Source of the DNA: Candidatus Aquidulcis sp.
Lineage (GTDB): Bacteria; Chloroflexota; Anaerolineae; Anaerolineales; UBA4823
Length of the DNA stretch: 55,106 bases
Assembly: GCA_020723385.1 (NCBI GenBank)
Contig: DYIZ01000022.1
Span: 1-55,106 of the forward strand
Reading direction: 5' to 3'
Shown here: positions 44,850-53,578 of the stretch, in pieces
Position numbering within the stretch: position 1 is the first letter of the stretch
Layout: each line of letters opens with the position of its first letter
Notes under the pieces: model-generated
The model's input: only the letters and a program-made list of their open reading frames with translations
Databases searched by the model: none
What the model was told of the DNA's origin: nothing
Position numbers and translations under genes: made by a program

Positions 44850-45926
44850 ATGTCACCAATGTTCGTTCCTGGCCCGGTGGACGTGGCCCCTGAAGTTTTG
44901 CAGCAGCAAGCCAAACCGATGATGCCGCACCGCAATAAGGATTTCGAAGCCATTTTCCAACGATCAGAGGGGAAAGCTCGCCAGCTATTTTTCACCCAAT
45001 TCCGTGTCTTTCTGATGACCAACTCGGGCAGCGGGGCGCAAGAGGCCTCGGTGCGTAACCTGTCCAAGGAGCGCGTGCTGTCGTGCGTGAATGGCTCGTT
45101 CTCCAAACGCTGGTATGATTGCGCAGTTGCCAACGGCAAAGCCGCCGATAAGCTCGAAGTGCAGATGGGGCAGGCCATCCACCCGGAAATGGTCGAAGAA
45201 GCCCTCAAGGGGCAAAAGTACGATCTGATCACCCTCGTACACAATGAAACTTCCACCGGCGTGATGAACCCGGTGAAGGAAATCGCCGAGGTGGTGCATA
45301 AACTCAGCCCGGATACACTGATCGCAGTGGATGCGGTCTCCTCGCTGGCCGGGGCCAAGATCGAGATGGACGCCTGGGGGCTGGATGTGGTGTTCACCTC
45401 GTCTCAGAAGTGCCTGGCGCTGCCGCCCGGCCTGGCGCTGTGCGCCGTGAACGACAAGGCCATGGCCCGCGCCGCCGAGACGCCCAACCGCGGCTGGTAT
45501 TTCGACTTCGTGCTGCTCGAAAAGCACCGTGTGAAAGATTCCACGCCGATGACGCCAGTCATGCCGCTCATCTTTGCCCTGGATTTCCAGCTCGACCGGA
45601 TTTTGGCCGAGGGGTTGGAGAATCGCTTTGCCCGTCACAGCGCTATGGCGAAGCGATGCCAGGATTGGGCCGCTGGCAAAGGCTGGCCGCTGCTCGCCCC
45701 CGAGGGCTATCGCTCGCAAACCCTGACGGTGGTCGTCAACCCGCCGGAGTTCGACTGCGCCGAATTCAACAAGTTTGTGGCCCCCAAGGGTATCCGCCTT
45801 GCCAATGGTTACGGCGACCTGAAGGGCAAGACCTTCCGCATCGCTCACATGGGCGAGATCACTCCGGCGAACGTGGACGAGCTGCTCGGGTTGATTGACG
45901 AATATATGGCAGGGAAGGGCAAATAG
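44850..45926 (+). CDS. Class V aminotransferase, alanine-glyoxylate/serine type
   Basis: A 358-residue PLP enzyme of the class V family. MFVPGPVDVAPEVLQQQAKP is the usual start, then NSGSGAQEASVRNL (PLP phosphate region), HNETSTGVMNP, AVDAVSSLAG (Asp for the pyridine N) and the Schiff-base Lys in FTSSQKCLALPPG. Likely serine-glyoxylate or alanine-glyoxylate aminotransferase; the exact substrate is not predictable. The ATG at 44850 has GGAGG 6 nt upstream, which decides against an upstream in-frame ATG at 44793. Followed by a terminator. Confidence 0.92.
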   Translation: MSPMFVPGPVDVAPEVLQQQAKPMMPHRNKDFEAIFQRSEGKARQLFFTQFRVFLMTNSGSGAQEASVRNLSKERVLSCVNGSFSKRWYDCAVANGKAADKLEVQMGQAIHPEMVEEALKGQKYDLITLVHNETSTGVMNPVKEIAEVVHKLSPDTLIAVDAVSSLAGAKIEMDAWGLDVVFTSSQKCLALPPGLALCAVNDKAMARAAETPNRGWYFDFVLLEKHRVKDSTPMTPVMPLIFALDFQLDRILAEGLENRFARHSAMAKRCQDWAAGKGWPLLAPEGYRSQTLTVVVNPPEFDCAEFNKFVAPKGIRLANGYGDLKGKTFRIAHMGEITPANVDELLGLIDEYMAGKGK

Positions 45927-45960
45927 CCGGTTGATAGTTGACAGTAATCAGTGGTCAATG

Positions 45961-45998
45961 AGACCTCACAGGTTTTGTAAACCTGTGAGGTCTTTTCT
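45961..45998 (+). terminator. Terminator after the aminotransferase gene
   Basis: 15-bp perfect stem (45961-45975 / 45979-45993) with a 3-nt loop followed by TTTTCTT. Confidence 0.9.
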
Positions 45999-46003
45999 TG
46001 TCT

Positions 46004-46042
46004 TTGACAAATTTTGTTTTCACAAATATAATAAGGTTGTCA
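46004..46042 (+). promoter_or_regulatory. Consensus promoter flanked by TTGACAA/TTGTCAA
   Basis: TTGACA (46004-46009) and TATAAT (46027-46032) are separated by exactly 17 bp. TTGACAA at 46004 and TTGTCAA at 46036-46042 form an inverted repeat around the promoter, suggesting autoregulation by the MarR protein. Confidence 0.75.
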
Positions 46043-46075
46043 ATTATATTTATCCTGAATATCAAGGAGGTAACT

Positions 46076-46516
46076 ATGGCCGACGAAACCTACCAACCCG
46101 GCTCGATGCCGGAGGTTTTCCAGCTAATCGAGCGGATCGAGAAAAAGCTCAAACAGATGGAGCGTCAGACGACGCGTGCTGCCGACCTCACCCCGCCGCA
46201 GTATGTTGTATTACGCTTGCTGTGGGAAAAAGATCGGCGTGCCTTCAAAGAGCTGGCCGCAGCCAGTTACTGCACCCCGGCGACCACTACCGGTATTGTA
46301 GATACACTGGAGAGGAAGGGATTGGTCACCCGCCAGCCCAATCTCGACGATCGCCGCAGCCTGCTGGTGGCGTTAACAGAGAAAGGCAAATCACTCCAAT
46401 CTTCGACCTCGAGCATAGAAATGGTCTTCGATGATTGCTGCACCAGCCTGGAGCCGAACGAGATCCGGCAATTGTGTGATCTGCTGAAAAAGTTGGAAGA
46501 TGCGCTTTTCGAATAG
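46076..46516 (+). CDS. MarR-family transcriptional regulator
   Basis: A 146-residue MarR regulator. Winged-helix core: LTPPQYVVLRLLWEKDRRAF, ELAAASYCTPATTTGIVDTL (recognition helix) and the wing RKGLVTRQPNLDDRRSLLVAL (D-D-R-R-S-x-x-V-x-L). It starts at an ATG after AAGGAGG; an upstream in-frame ATG at 45998 would lie in the promoter region. A consensus promoter with an inverted repeat precedes it, and a small membrane protein follows 24 bp later, probably its co-regulated target. Confidence 0.92.
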   Translation: MADETYQPGSMPEVFQLIERIEKKLKQMERQTTRAADLTPPQYVVLRLLWEKDRRAFKELAAASYCTPATTTGIVDTLERKGLVTRQPNLDDRRSLLVALTEKGKSLQSSTSSIEMVFDDCCTSLEPNEIRQLCDLLKKLEDALFE

Positions 46517-46540
46517 ACAGTCTTAAATTGGGAGGCTTCC

Positions 46541-46927
46541 TTGAATACCACCAACTTTCGCAAACTCATCATCATCCTGCTCCACGCTATCGTTGGATGG
46601 GCGCTGTGCGGGGCAATCATCGGCATTGGCTTTAGCGTGACGACGGAGCAGAACACGTTGATTATTCACGCCATCGGCGTGCCCATCATCTTCGGTCTGA
46701 TCTCGCTGGTTTATTTCAACAAATTCAATTTCACTACACCGGTGCAAACCGCGATCATATTCACCTCGTTCGCCATCCTGATGGATTTCTTTGTCATCGC
46801 GCTGCTCGTTCAAAAAAGCCTGGCGATGTTCATGAGTATCCTGGGGACGTGGATTCCCTTCGGGTTGATTTTCGTCTCGACGTATCTGGTGGGTACGTTG
46901 ACGGCGAAGCGCGTGCAGGTGGCGTGA
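46541..46927 (+). CDS. Small four-helix membrane protein
   Basis: A 128-residue membrane protein with about four transmembrane helices (e.g. LIIILLHAIVGWALCGAIIG, ILMDFFVIALLVQKSLAMFM). Not assigned to a named family. The start is a TTG after a strong GGGAGG (46529-46535). It is downstream of the MarR gene in the same unit. Confidence 0.8.
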   Translation: MNTTNFRKLIIILLHAIVGWALCGAIIGIGFSVTTEQNTLIIHAIGVPIIFGLISLVYFNKFNFTTPVQTAIIFTSFAILMDFFVIALLVQKSLAMFMSILGTWIPFGLIFVSTYLVGTLTAKRVQVA

Positions 46928-47004
46928 CGAGGCTATTGCAATTTGGGGGATGTTGTTGTAAAGTAGGGGCAAGCCGAAACGCGGTCTGAGAAGAGGAAAC
47001 CATC

Positions 47005-48270
47005 ATGTTAGCTGAACTTCACTTGAAAAATGTTGGGCCGAGCGCGCAATTCGATGTCGAATTTGGCAGCCGGTTGAACCTGTTTACTGGCGATAATGGA
47101 CTGGGGAAGACGTTTTTGCTGGATGTGGCCTGGTGGGCGTTAACGGGGACATGGGCGGGAGAAATTGTGCATCCTACTATGCTGAAAGATAAAACATTGA
47201 TCCCTGAAATACTTCGCCGATTATCTTTCAATAAAACTGGTCATTTCGAACCATCATATTATTACTTTCAAAATCAGTCATGGATGGAATATCCCATCCG
47301 TGCGCCTGGTGTGGTTGTTTATGCGCGTGTAGATGGTGGATTTTCTGTTTGGGACCCAAATAGAAACTTCTGGATATTCGACACTGAGGGCAAACCAAAA
47401 GAGAAAGCCCGCCCCTACTTGTTTAAGCCGGGGTCTATCTGGAATATCTTGGAGGGAGATGGCAGAACGTTATGCAACGGTTTGATACGCGACTGGGTAA
47501 GCTGGCAATATCAACCTGAACAGGGTGAAAATTCGCCTTTCCAAATCCTGAAGCGCGTTCTAGCCCGTCTCTCTCCCCCATCCATGGAAACACTAAAGCC
47601 GGGGAAACCAACCCGTGTTTCAGTAAATGACGTTCTTGATATTCCTACAATAGATTTCCCCTACGGTAGTATACCTGTTACGCTGACTTCAGCGGGTGTG
47701 AAGCGGATTCTCAGTTTAGCCTATCTGCTAGTCTGGACATGGTATGAGCATTTGCAAGCAGTCCGTTTGTTAGGCAGTGAGCCAAGTAAAAATCTAGTTT
47801 TGATCATAGATGAGGTTGAGGCGCATCTTCATCCACTCTGGCAGCGTTCTCTCTTACCCGCAGTTTTTGAAGTCGCGACAGCTCTCGACAAGCAAATTCA
47901 AACCCAGGTTATTGCCACCACCCACTCTCCCCTCGTGCTGGCCTCTATCGAACCTTATTTTGATGAGACCCGCGACCGATTGTTTCTGTTCGAGCTGAAA
48001 GATCGGGATGTCACACTCTCTCAAGTCCCCTGGGCCAAACAAGGCGATACGGTCGGATGGCTGACCTCGGAAATCTTTGGTCTCAAACAGGCTCGCTCGC
48101 CCGAGGCGGAACAGGCCATCGAAGCTGCCGAGACTTTCATGCGGGGCGAAGATATGAGCGCCTATCCCGATGATTTGCACGCCAAAGAGCAAATCCATAA
48201 CCGACTGTTGCAGCTTCTACCCGGTCACGATCCTTTCTGGCCGCGCTGGATTGTCAAAACGGGGGAATAA
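47005..48270 (+). CDS. AAA ATPase, PtuA-like (Septu-type defence)
   Basis: A 421-residue SMC/RecF-type ATPase of the AAA_15/AAA_21 group without a long coiled coil. Walker A GDNGLGKT (29-36), signature-like SAGVKRILSLAYLLVW (about 230), Walker B LVLIIDEVEAHLHP (Asp-Glu about 269-270) and a switch His in IATTHSPLV (about 305). It is paired 3 bp upstream of an HNH-type nuclease gene. ATPase plus HNH in this order is the plan of Septu (PtuA-PtuB), where the ATPase holds back the nuclease until phage infection. It differs from OLD nucleases in lacking a C-terminal TOPRIM domain. The sequence is less GC-rich than the housekeeping genes after it. Confidence 0.82.
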   Translation: MLAELHLKNVGPSAQFDVEFGSRLNLFTGDNGLGKTFLLDVAWWALTGTWAGEIVHPTMLKDKTLIPEILRRLSFNKTGHFEPSYYYFQNQSWMEYPIRAPGVVVYARVDGGFSVWDPNRNFWIFDTEGKPKEKARPYLFKPGSIWNILEGDGRTLCNGLIRDWVSWQYQPEQGENSPFQILKRVLARLSPPSMETLKPGKPTRVSVNDVLDIPTIDFPYGSIPVTLTSAGVKRILSLAYLLVWTWYEHLQAVRLLGSEPSKNLVLIIDEVEAHLHPLWQRSLLPAVFEVATALDKQIQTQVIATTHSPLVLASIEPYFDETRDRLFLFELKDRDVTLSQVPWAKQGDTVGWLTSEIFGLKQARSPEAEQAIEAAETFMRGEDMSAYPDDLHAKEQIHNRLLQLLPGHDPFWPRWIVKTGE

Positions 48271-48273
48271 TTT

Positions 48274-48864
48274 ATGATTCACTTCGAGCCGCCTCCCGAA
48301 CCGCCAGAGTTCGACGAACAGTCGCGCCGGCCCGGTCTTGCCTGGTTAGAAAAAAATCGAGACGAGAATGGAAAAATACCCAAGGGGAAAAAGCCACTCT
48401 CCTACTGGTCGCCTTTCAGAGAACAGCTTGCCGATGGCTTTCATAACCTGTGCGCCTATTCTGCAATGTATGAGCCAGTCGGTACAGTGGATCACTATTT
48501 GAGCTGGGAAAACCATTCAAAACTGGCCTACGAGTGGAGTAATTATCGTTACGCATCAGCCTGGATCAACAGCAGCAAAGGCACTGAAGATGACAAAATT
48601 CTAGACCCATTCCGGGTAGAAGATGGATGGTTCGAGATATTGCTGCCCTCGCTCCAGTTGGTTCTGACCGAAGCCGTGCCCCCAGAAGAACGAGAACGGG
48701 CACGATATACCCTTCATCGGCTGCATCTGCGCGATGATGAGCGCGTCATTCGTCAGCGACGGGAATGGTACGCGATGTATCAACGAGGAGAACTGAATCT
48801 GGTGGGGCTGGAGAAGAAAGCTCCGCTGATTGCTCATGCTATCCGCAAACAAAGAGAAAGTTAA
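48274..48864 (+). CDS. HNH-nuclease-like partner, PtuB-like
   Basis: A 196-residue protein. The segment LCAYSAMYEPVGTVDHYLSW (59-78) with D73-H74, then YEWSNYRYASAWINSSKG (N90, N99) matches the HNH pattern of TIGR02646/PtuB-type nucleases (usually CxYC ... DHxxP ... NxxxxC/N). The first zinc-type pair is incomplete: the second Cys after C60 is Ser63. The start follows GGGGA immediately after the ATPase stop. Together with the ATPase it probably forms a two-gene anti-phage unit; activity with the altered Cys is uncertain. Confidence 0.78.
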   Translation: MIHFEPPPEPPEFDEQSRRPGLAWLEKNRDENGKIPKGKKPLSYWSPFREQLADGFHNLCAYSAMYEPVGTVDHYLSWENHSKLAYEWSNYRYASAWINSSKGTEDDKILDPFRVEDGWFEILLPSLQLVLTEAVPPEERERARYTLHRLHLRDDERVIRQRREWYAMYQRGELNLVGLEKKAPLIAHAIRKQRES

Positions 48865-48865
48865 A

Positions 48866-50122
48866 ATGGCTCCCCAAGAATTCGAGTTGGTTGTTTCGAC
48901 CCTCGTCTACGGCGGCGACTGCCTGGGCCGCCTGCCGGATGGGCGCGCCGTCTTCGTCCCCTTCGCCCTGCCCGGCGAGAGGGTGCGCGTGCGTCTCGTC
49001 GAAGAGAAGCGCGGCCATGCCCGCGCTGAGCTGCTCGAAGTGCTCAACCCTTCGCCGGAGCGCATCACGCCTCTCTGCCCGCATTTCTTTCAGCTTTCAG
49101 CAGTCAGCGGCCGGCCTTGCGGCGGCTGCCATTATCAACACATGCCTTATAAGGCCCAGCTTGCTGCAAAAACGGGCATCCTGCGTGAGCAGTTGGAGCG
49201 CATTGGCGGCATCGCCAACCCGACGGTGAAGCCGATTGTGTCATTGCCAGTCCCCTGGAATTACTGCAACTATATACAATTCCATCTCACACCGGATGGG
49301 AAACTCGGCTTCGAAGCGACCCACTCGAACAACGTCATCCCAATTCGCGAGTGTCACCTGCCCGAAGAGGCCATCAATGTCATCTGGCCGCAGCTCGACA
49401 TCGAAGCCATTCCCGGCCTGGAACGGGTCAGCCTGCGCCAGGGGGCAGACGAGGACATTCTGCTCGTAATGGAAAGCAGCGACCCCCAGGCGCCGGAGTT
49501 CACCGTCGAGGAGTTGCCCGTCTCGGCGGTGCATCTCAGCCCGGCAGGGGCGCTGGTGCTGGCTGGCAGCGATCATCTCGTCATGGAGGTAAGCGGGCGG
49601 CCGTTCCGCGTCTCGGCAGAATCATTCTTCCGGATCAACACGCCCCTGGCGGCTCAGATGGTTGCCCATCTCCTGGCCCACCTCCCCCTGGCTCCCACCG
49701 CCACCATTTTGGATGTTTACTGCGGTATCGGGCTGTTCAGCGCCTTTATCGCTACGAAGGTGGCGCGGCTGATCGGCGTCGAGGTCTCACCGGCAGCCTG
49801 TGCAGATTTCGAGGTCAATCTGGATGAATTCGATAACGTGGAATTGTACGAAGCCCCGGCTGAAGACGCGCTCCCTGTGATTGACTGTCATCCGGATGCC
49901 ATCCTCGTGGATCCGCCGCGTACCGGATTGGGATCACGCACCCTGGATGCGATCCTTGCCCTGGGTGCGCCGCCGCTGGCCTATGTCTCATGCGACCCAG
50001 CGACACTGGCACGCGACGCACGCCGGCTGACCGCGGGCGGCTACCGGCTGGTGCACGTGACGCCTTTCGATTTGTCGCCCCAAACCTATCACATCGAAAG
50101 TATCAGCTTTTGGGAAAAATAA
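48866..50122 (+). CDS. TrmA/RlmD-type RNA (uracil-C5) methyltransferase
   Basis: A 418-residue class I SAM-dependent RNA methyltransferase. N-terminal TRAM domain (about 1-60), Fe-S cysteines C71, C85 and C88 (CGGCHYQH) with a further Cys around 165, then the SAM domain with ILDVYCGIGLFSAFIA, ILVDPPRTGLG and the catalytic Cys in YVSCDPATLARD near the end. It methylates C5 of uridine in 23S rRNA or tRNA; which site cannot be told. ATG 48866 fits the TRAM N terminus; an upstream ATG at 48830 would overlap the HNH gene. Confidence 0.93.
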   Translation: MAPQEFELVVSTLVYGGDCLGRLPDGRAVFVPFALPGERVRVRLVEEKRGHARAELLEVLNPSPERITPLCPHFFQLSAVSGRPCGGCHYQHMPYKAQLAAKTGILREQLERIGGIANPTVKPIVSLPVPWNYCNYIQFHLTPDGKLGFEATHSNNVIPIRECHLPEEAINVIWPQLDIEAIPGLERVSLRQGADEDILLVMESSDPQAPEFTVEELPVSAVHLSPAGALVLAGSDHLVMEVSGRPFRVSAESFFRINTPLAAQMVAHLLAHLPLAPTATILDVYCGIGLFSAFIATKVARLIGVEVSPAACADFEVNLDEFDNVELYEAPAEDALPVIDCHPDAILVDPPRTGLGSRTLDAILALGAPPLAYVSCDPATLARDARRLTAGGYRLVHVTPFDLSPQTYHIESISFWEK

Positions 50123-50237
50123 TTACCATTCTTTCAGCTCGAGTGTCATGACGCCAAAATTTAGGGGATGGGCGGGATAACGCGCGCAATGGCTTTCAGA
50201 TAACATAAGAAGCCCATAAGAATAACGGCTCAACCCG

Positions 50238-50266
50238 TTGACGATATGCCTTCGCCGTGCTATCAT
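50238..50266 (+). promoter_or_regulatory. Candidate promoter of the yacL-cysS unit
   Basis: TTGACG (50238-50243) and TATCAT (50261-50266) with a 17-bp spacer. Transcription would begin near 50273, upstream of a terminator-like hairpin in the leader. Confidence 0.5.
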
Positions 50267-50305
50267 CTCAGCATAGCAGTCATTTCATTGACATTTCATG
50301 GTCGG

Positions 50306-50339
50306 ACTCTCCTGGCGTATTACCACAGGGAGTTTTTTT
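50306..50339 (+). terminator. Terminator/attenuator in the yacL leader
   Basis: ACTCTCCTG (50306-50314) and CAGGGAGT (50326-50333) form a hairpin with one bulge followed by seven T. It lies about 40 bp before the yacL start and after the candidate promoter, so it may attenuate the unit. It could also simply end the preceding gene. Confidence 0.6.
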
Positions 50340-50377
50340 GCACTCATTGCCTGCTCATTAAAAAAGGAGTCATTATT

Positions 50378-51436
50378 ATGAGTTTCGAATTCATTCTTCG
50401 TTTAGTCGGAATGGTAGTTTTTTCCATCCTGGGGGTCTATACGGGTATCTATGTTGCAAACCTGACCAATTCACCCGTAGAATTTTTTGCCGTTGTCGTT
50501 GGATTGGTGGGAGCTTTATGCGGGCTGGTCCTAACGCCGTTCCTGACCACCCGTCCGGTGCGCGGGATCCGTAAAATCCTGGGGCAAATTTCTCCCCAAA
50601 CGCTGGCAGCCGGGTTGATTGGGCTTATCGTCGGGCTGGCAATCGCCGCCTTGCTGGCTTTCCCGCTCTCGCTGCTCCCCGCCCCCTTTGGCAGGCTGCT
50701 GCCATTCGTTGGCGTGCTGTTATTCGGATATTTTGGCGTATCTGTGTTTGTGATGCGCCAGGACGATATTTTTTCGATCGCGCGGCATCTGCCAACCCGC
50801 GCCTCATCAGACGAGGGAACGACAACGCCAGCTTCCGGGCGAACGATCATCCTCGACACAAGCGTCATCATTGACGGGCGCATCGCCGACATCGCCCGCA
50901 CAGGTTTTCTCGTCGGTACGCTGCTCATCCCGCGTTTCGTGCTCAACGAGTTGCAATACATCGCCGATTCGTCCGATAGCTTGCGACGGCAGCGGGGGCG
51001 GCGCGGTATGGAGGTGCTCTCGCGTCTTCAAAAAGATACCACAGTGCCGGTACGCATCAGCGATATGGATGTCGAAGGCGTGCGCGAGGTGGACGACAAG
51101 CTGGTCGTTCTGGCGCGGCAGTTGCGCGCTCCTATCTTGACCAACGACTACAATCTCAACCGCATCGCCGAGCTGCAAGGGGTGGCAGTGCTCAACGTCA
51201 ATGAGCTGGCCAACGCTGTCAAACTGGTGCTGCTGCCGGGAGAAACGCTCGACGTAAAAATCATCCAGGAAGGCAAAGAGCAAGGCCAGGGCGTAGGCTA
51301 CCTGGACGATGGCACGATGGTCGTTGTCGAAGATGGCCGCGAGCTGCTCAACCGGGGAATCACGGTGCTGGTGACGAAAGTGCTGCAAACCGCCGCAGGG
51401 CGAATGATCTTTGCCCGCATTGACCGGGGAGATTAA
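50378..51436 (+). CDS. YacL-like PIN/TRAM membrane protein
   Basis: A 352-residue protein. Four N-terminal helices (about 1-130), a PIN nuclease-like domain (about 160-285) with [15 protein letters not shown] and [11 protein letters not shown] acidic positions, and a C-terminal TRAM domain ([20 protein letters not shown]). This is the YacL family, commonly encoded near cysS and ispDF in Gram-positive bacteria, as here. Likely a membrane-tethered RNA nuclease. ATG 50378 has AAGGAG upstream, which rules out an ATG at 50246. Confidence 0.9.
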   Translation: MSFEFILRLVGMVVFSILGVYTGIYVANLTNSPVEFFAVVVGLVGALCGLVLTPFLTTRPVRGIRKILGQISPQTLAAGLIGLIVGLAIAALLAFPLSLLPAPFGRLLPFVGVLLFGYFGVSVFVMRQDDIFSIARHLPTRASSDEGTTTPASGRTIILDTSVIIDGRIADIARTGFLVGTLLIPRFVLNELQYIADSSDSLRRQRGRRGMEVLSRLQKDTTVPVRISDMDVEGVREVDDKLVVLARQLRAPILTNDYNLNRIAELQGVAVLNVNELANAVKLVLLPGETLDVKIIQEGKEQGQGVGYLDDGTMVVVEDGRELLNRGITVLVTKVLQTAAGRMIFARIDRGD

Positions 51437-51458
51437 ACCTCGCTATAAGGATTTCCAA

Positions 51459-52835
51459 ATGACTCTGCGCTTATACAATACATTAACCCGTCAAAAAGAG
51501 GATTTTGAGACCGTTCAGTCTGGCAAAGTCGCCATGTATGTCTGCGGCCCAACCGTGTACGACAAAGCCCACGTCGGTCACGCCATGTCGGCCCTGGTGT
51601 TCGACATCATCCGCCGCTACCTGGAATATCGCAAATACGAAGTGCGCCACGTGATGAATTACACCGACGTGGATGACAAAATCATCAACCGCGCCAACCG
51701 TGAAGGGGTAGATCCCATCCAGTTAGCCGAGCATTATATTGACGAGTTCAAGTTGCACCTGCGGGATTTGAACATCAAGCCAGCCACAGTCTACCCTCGG
51801 GCTACCCAGGAAATCACTCAAATCATCAAAATGATCCAGGAGTTGGGCGAAAGCGATTACGCTTACGCGGTTGATGGCGATGTCTATTTCCGCGTCAAAA
51901 ACGACGCCGACTACGGGCGGCTGTCGGGGCGCAAGCCGGAAGATATGCAGGCCGGGGCGCGCATCGGTGTGGACGAGCGCAAAGAGAATCCGATGGATTT
52001 CGCCCTGTGGAAATCCGCCAAGCCCGGGGAGCCATCCTGGGACAGCCCGTGGGGTCCAGGCCGCCCCGGCTGGCACATCGAGTGCTCGGCGATGAATCTG
52101 CACCACCTTGGCGAGCAGATTGACATTCACGGCGGCGGAAACGACCTGGTTTTCCCTCACCACGAGAACGAAATCGCTCAGACCGAGAGCCTTACCGGCA
52201 AGCCGTTTGCCCGTTACTGGGTTCATAATGGCATGATGACGCTTCACGGCGAGAAGATGTCCAAGTCGCTCGGCAACCTGGTCACCATCGAGGATTTCCT
52301 CGCAAAGCATGAGGGTGATGCCCTGCGGATGATGGTGCTCAATTCCAGCTACCGCAACCCGCTCACCTTTGGCGAAGACGTGGTGGCCGCGGCCGAAAAA
52401 GGTTTGGAGCGCCTGCGCACCGCCCTGCGTCCGGCTGTATCCAATGGCCAGCCTTCACCCGAATTGCAGCAGCAAATCGAGACCACCCGGCGGGGCTTCG
52501 AAGAAGCCATGGACGACGATTTCAACACTGCCGGCGCGCTGGGTTATTTATTCGATTTGGCCCGCGTGGTCAATCAGACGAAGGATGCCGGGCTGGATGC
52601 AGTGCCCGGCCAGGCTGTTTTGCGTGAGCTGATGGATGTGTTTGGCCTGCGCCCCGAGCGACTCGCAGCCGAAGGGGAGCAGGCAGCCCCGTTTGTTGAT
52701 CTGCTCGTGGAGGTGCGCCGCGAACTGCGCGCTCAAAAGCTGTGGGCGTTATCAGATATGGTTCGCAATCGCCTCACCGAGCTAGGCATTGTATTGGAAG
52801 ACACCAAAGACGGCGCAATCTGGCGGTGGAAGTGA
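51459..52835 (+). CDS. cysS: Cysteinyl-tRNA synthetase
   Basis: A 458-residue class I aminoacyl-tRNA synthetase. The start [19 protein letters not shown] is typical, with the HIGH-box variant HVGHAM in [11 protein letters not shown], zinc-site residues ([22 protein letters not shown]) and the class I signature KMSKSLGN near residue 266. ATG 51459 is preferred over 51411. It overlaps the next gene by 4 bp and is probably co-transcribed with yacL and the SpoU methyltransferase. Confidence 0.97.
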   Translation: MTLRLYNTLTRQKEDFETVQSGKVAMYVCGPTVYDKAHVGHAMSALVFDIIRRYLEYRKYEVRHVMNYTDVDDKIINRANREGVDPIQLAEHYIDEFKLHLRDLNIKPATVYPRATQEITQIIKMIQELGESDYAYAVDGDVYFRVKNDADYGRLSGRKPEDMQAGARIGVDERKENPMDFALWKSAKPGEPSWDSPWGPGRPGWHIECSAMNLHHLGEQIDIHGGGNDLVFPHHENEIAQTESLTGKPFARYWVHNGMMTLHGEKMSKSLGNLVTIEDFLAKHEGDALRMMVLNSSYRNPLTFGEDVVAAAEKGLERLRTALRPAVSNGQPSPELQQQIETTRRGFEEAMDDDFNTAGALGYLFDLARVVNQTKDAGLDAVPGQAVLRELMDVFGLRPERLAAEGEQAAPFVDLLVEVRRELRAQKLWALSDMVRNRLTELGIVLEDTKDGAIWRWK

Positions 52836-53566
52836 AAGAATGGCTCACCGGCCGTAATCCCGTTTACGAAGCATTACGCGCCCGGCGGCGGCAGGCCTTC
52901 CGGCTGCAAGTGGCCGAAGGCGTGCAAGACAAAGGCCGCCTGGCCGAAATTTTACAATTGTGCGCTACCCGCAAAACGCCAGTCGAGCATGTTTCCCGCG
53001 CTCGACTGGATTTATTAAGCGACAGTCACCAGGGGGTTGCATTGGAAGCCAGCGGCTACCCATATTCCGCTCTGCCCGATATGCTCATAACGGCTGAACA
53101 GCGCGGCGAGCCGCCCTTCATACTCATTCTCGATACGCTGCAAGACCCGCAAAACCTGGGAACGCTGCTGCGCACCGCCGAGGCGGTCGGCGTCCATGGG
53201 GTGCTGCTCCCCCTGCGGCACACGGTCTCCGTCACCCCGGCGGTTGTCCACGCATCCTCGGGCGCCAGCGAACACCTGCTGATCGGTCAAATCAACCTGG
53301 CGCAAGCCATCACTGAATTGAAAAATGCCGGGCTGTGGGTCATCGGCCTGGAAGGCAGCCCGCAAGCCGAGGATGCCAGCCGCGTGCGATTGGATGGTCC
53401 GATGGCGCTGGTTGTGGGCAGCGAAGGCGAGGGGATGCGCCTGCTGGTGCGGGAGTCCTGTGACGTGCTGATGCGCTTGCCGATGCGCGGCAAAGTGGCG
53501 TCGCTCAATGCCGCTGTGGCCGGTTCGATTGCGCTGTATCTGATTCAGCAAGCCCGCCAACGATAA
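52832..53566 (+). CDS. rlmB: SpoU/TrmH-family rRNA 2'-O-methyltransferase, RlmB-like
   Basis: A 244-residue SPOUT methyltransferase. A substrate-binding N-terminal domain begins [20 protein letters not shown], and the three SpoU motifs are [31 protein letters not shown] and [15 protein letters not shown]. It methylates a ribose 2'-OH, most likely G2251 of 23S rRNA. The start is a GTG overlapping the cysS stop (GTGA), with a second GTG two codons earlier possible; the N terminus at this GTG matches the family. Confidence 0.93.
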   Translation: MKEWLTGRNPVYEALRARRRQAFRLQVAEGVQDKGRLAEILQLCATRKTPVEHVSRARLDLLSDSHQGVALEASGYPYSALPDMLITAEQRGEPPFILILDTLQDPQNLGTLLRTAEAVGVHGVLLPLRHTVSVTPAVVHASSGASEHLLIGQINLAQAITELKNAGLWVIGLEGSPQAEDASRVRLDGPMALVVGSEGEGMRLLVRESCDVLMRLPMRGKVASLNAAVAGSIALYLIQQARQR

Positions 53567-53578
53567 CCCGGAGGGACA

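Noticed and set aside
43525-44922. Plus-strand frame of 465 codons
   Set aside because: Antisense to the HEMIH peptidase lipoprotein; compositionally shadow-like.
50281-50377. T-box riboswitch before yacL-cysS
   Set aside because: No T-box core sequence or specifier stem could be found; only a simple terminator hairpin is visible.
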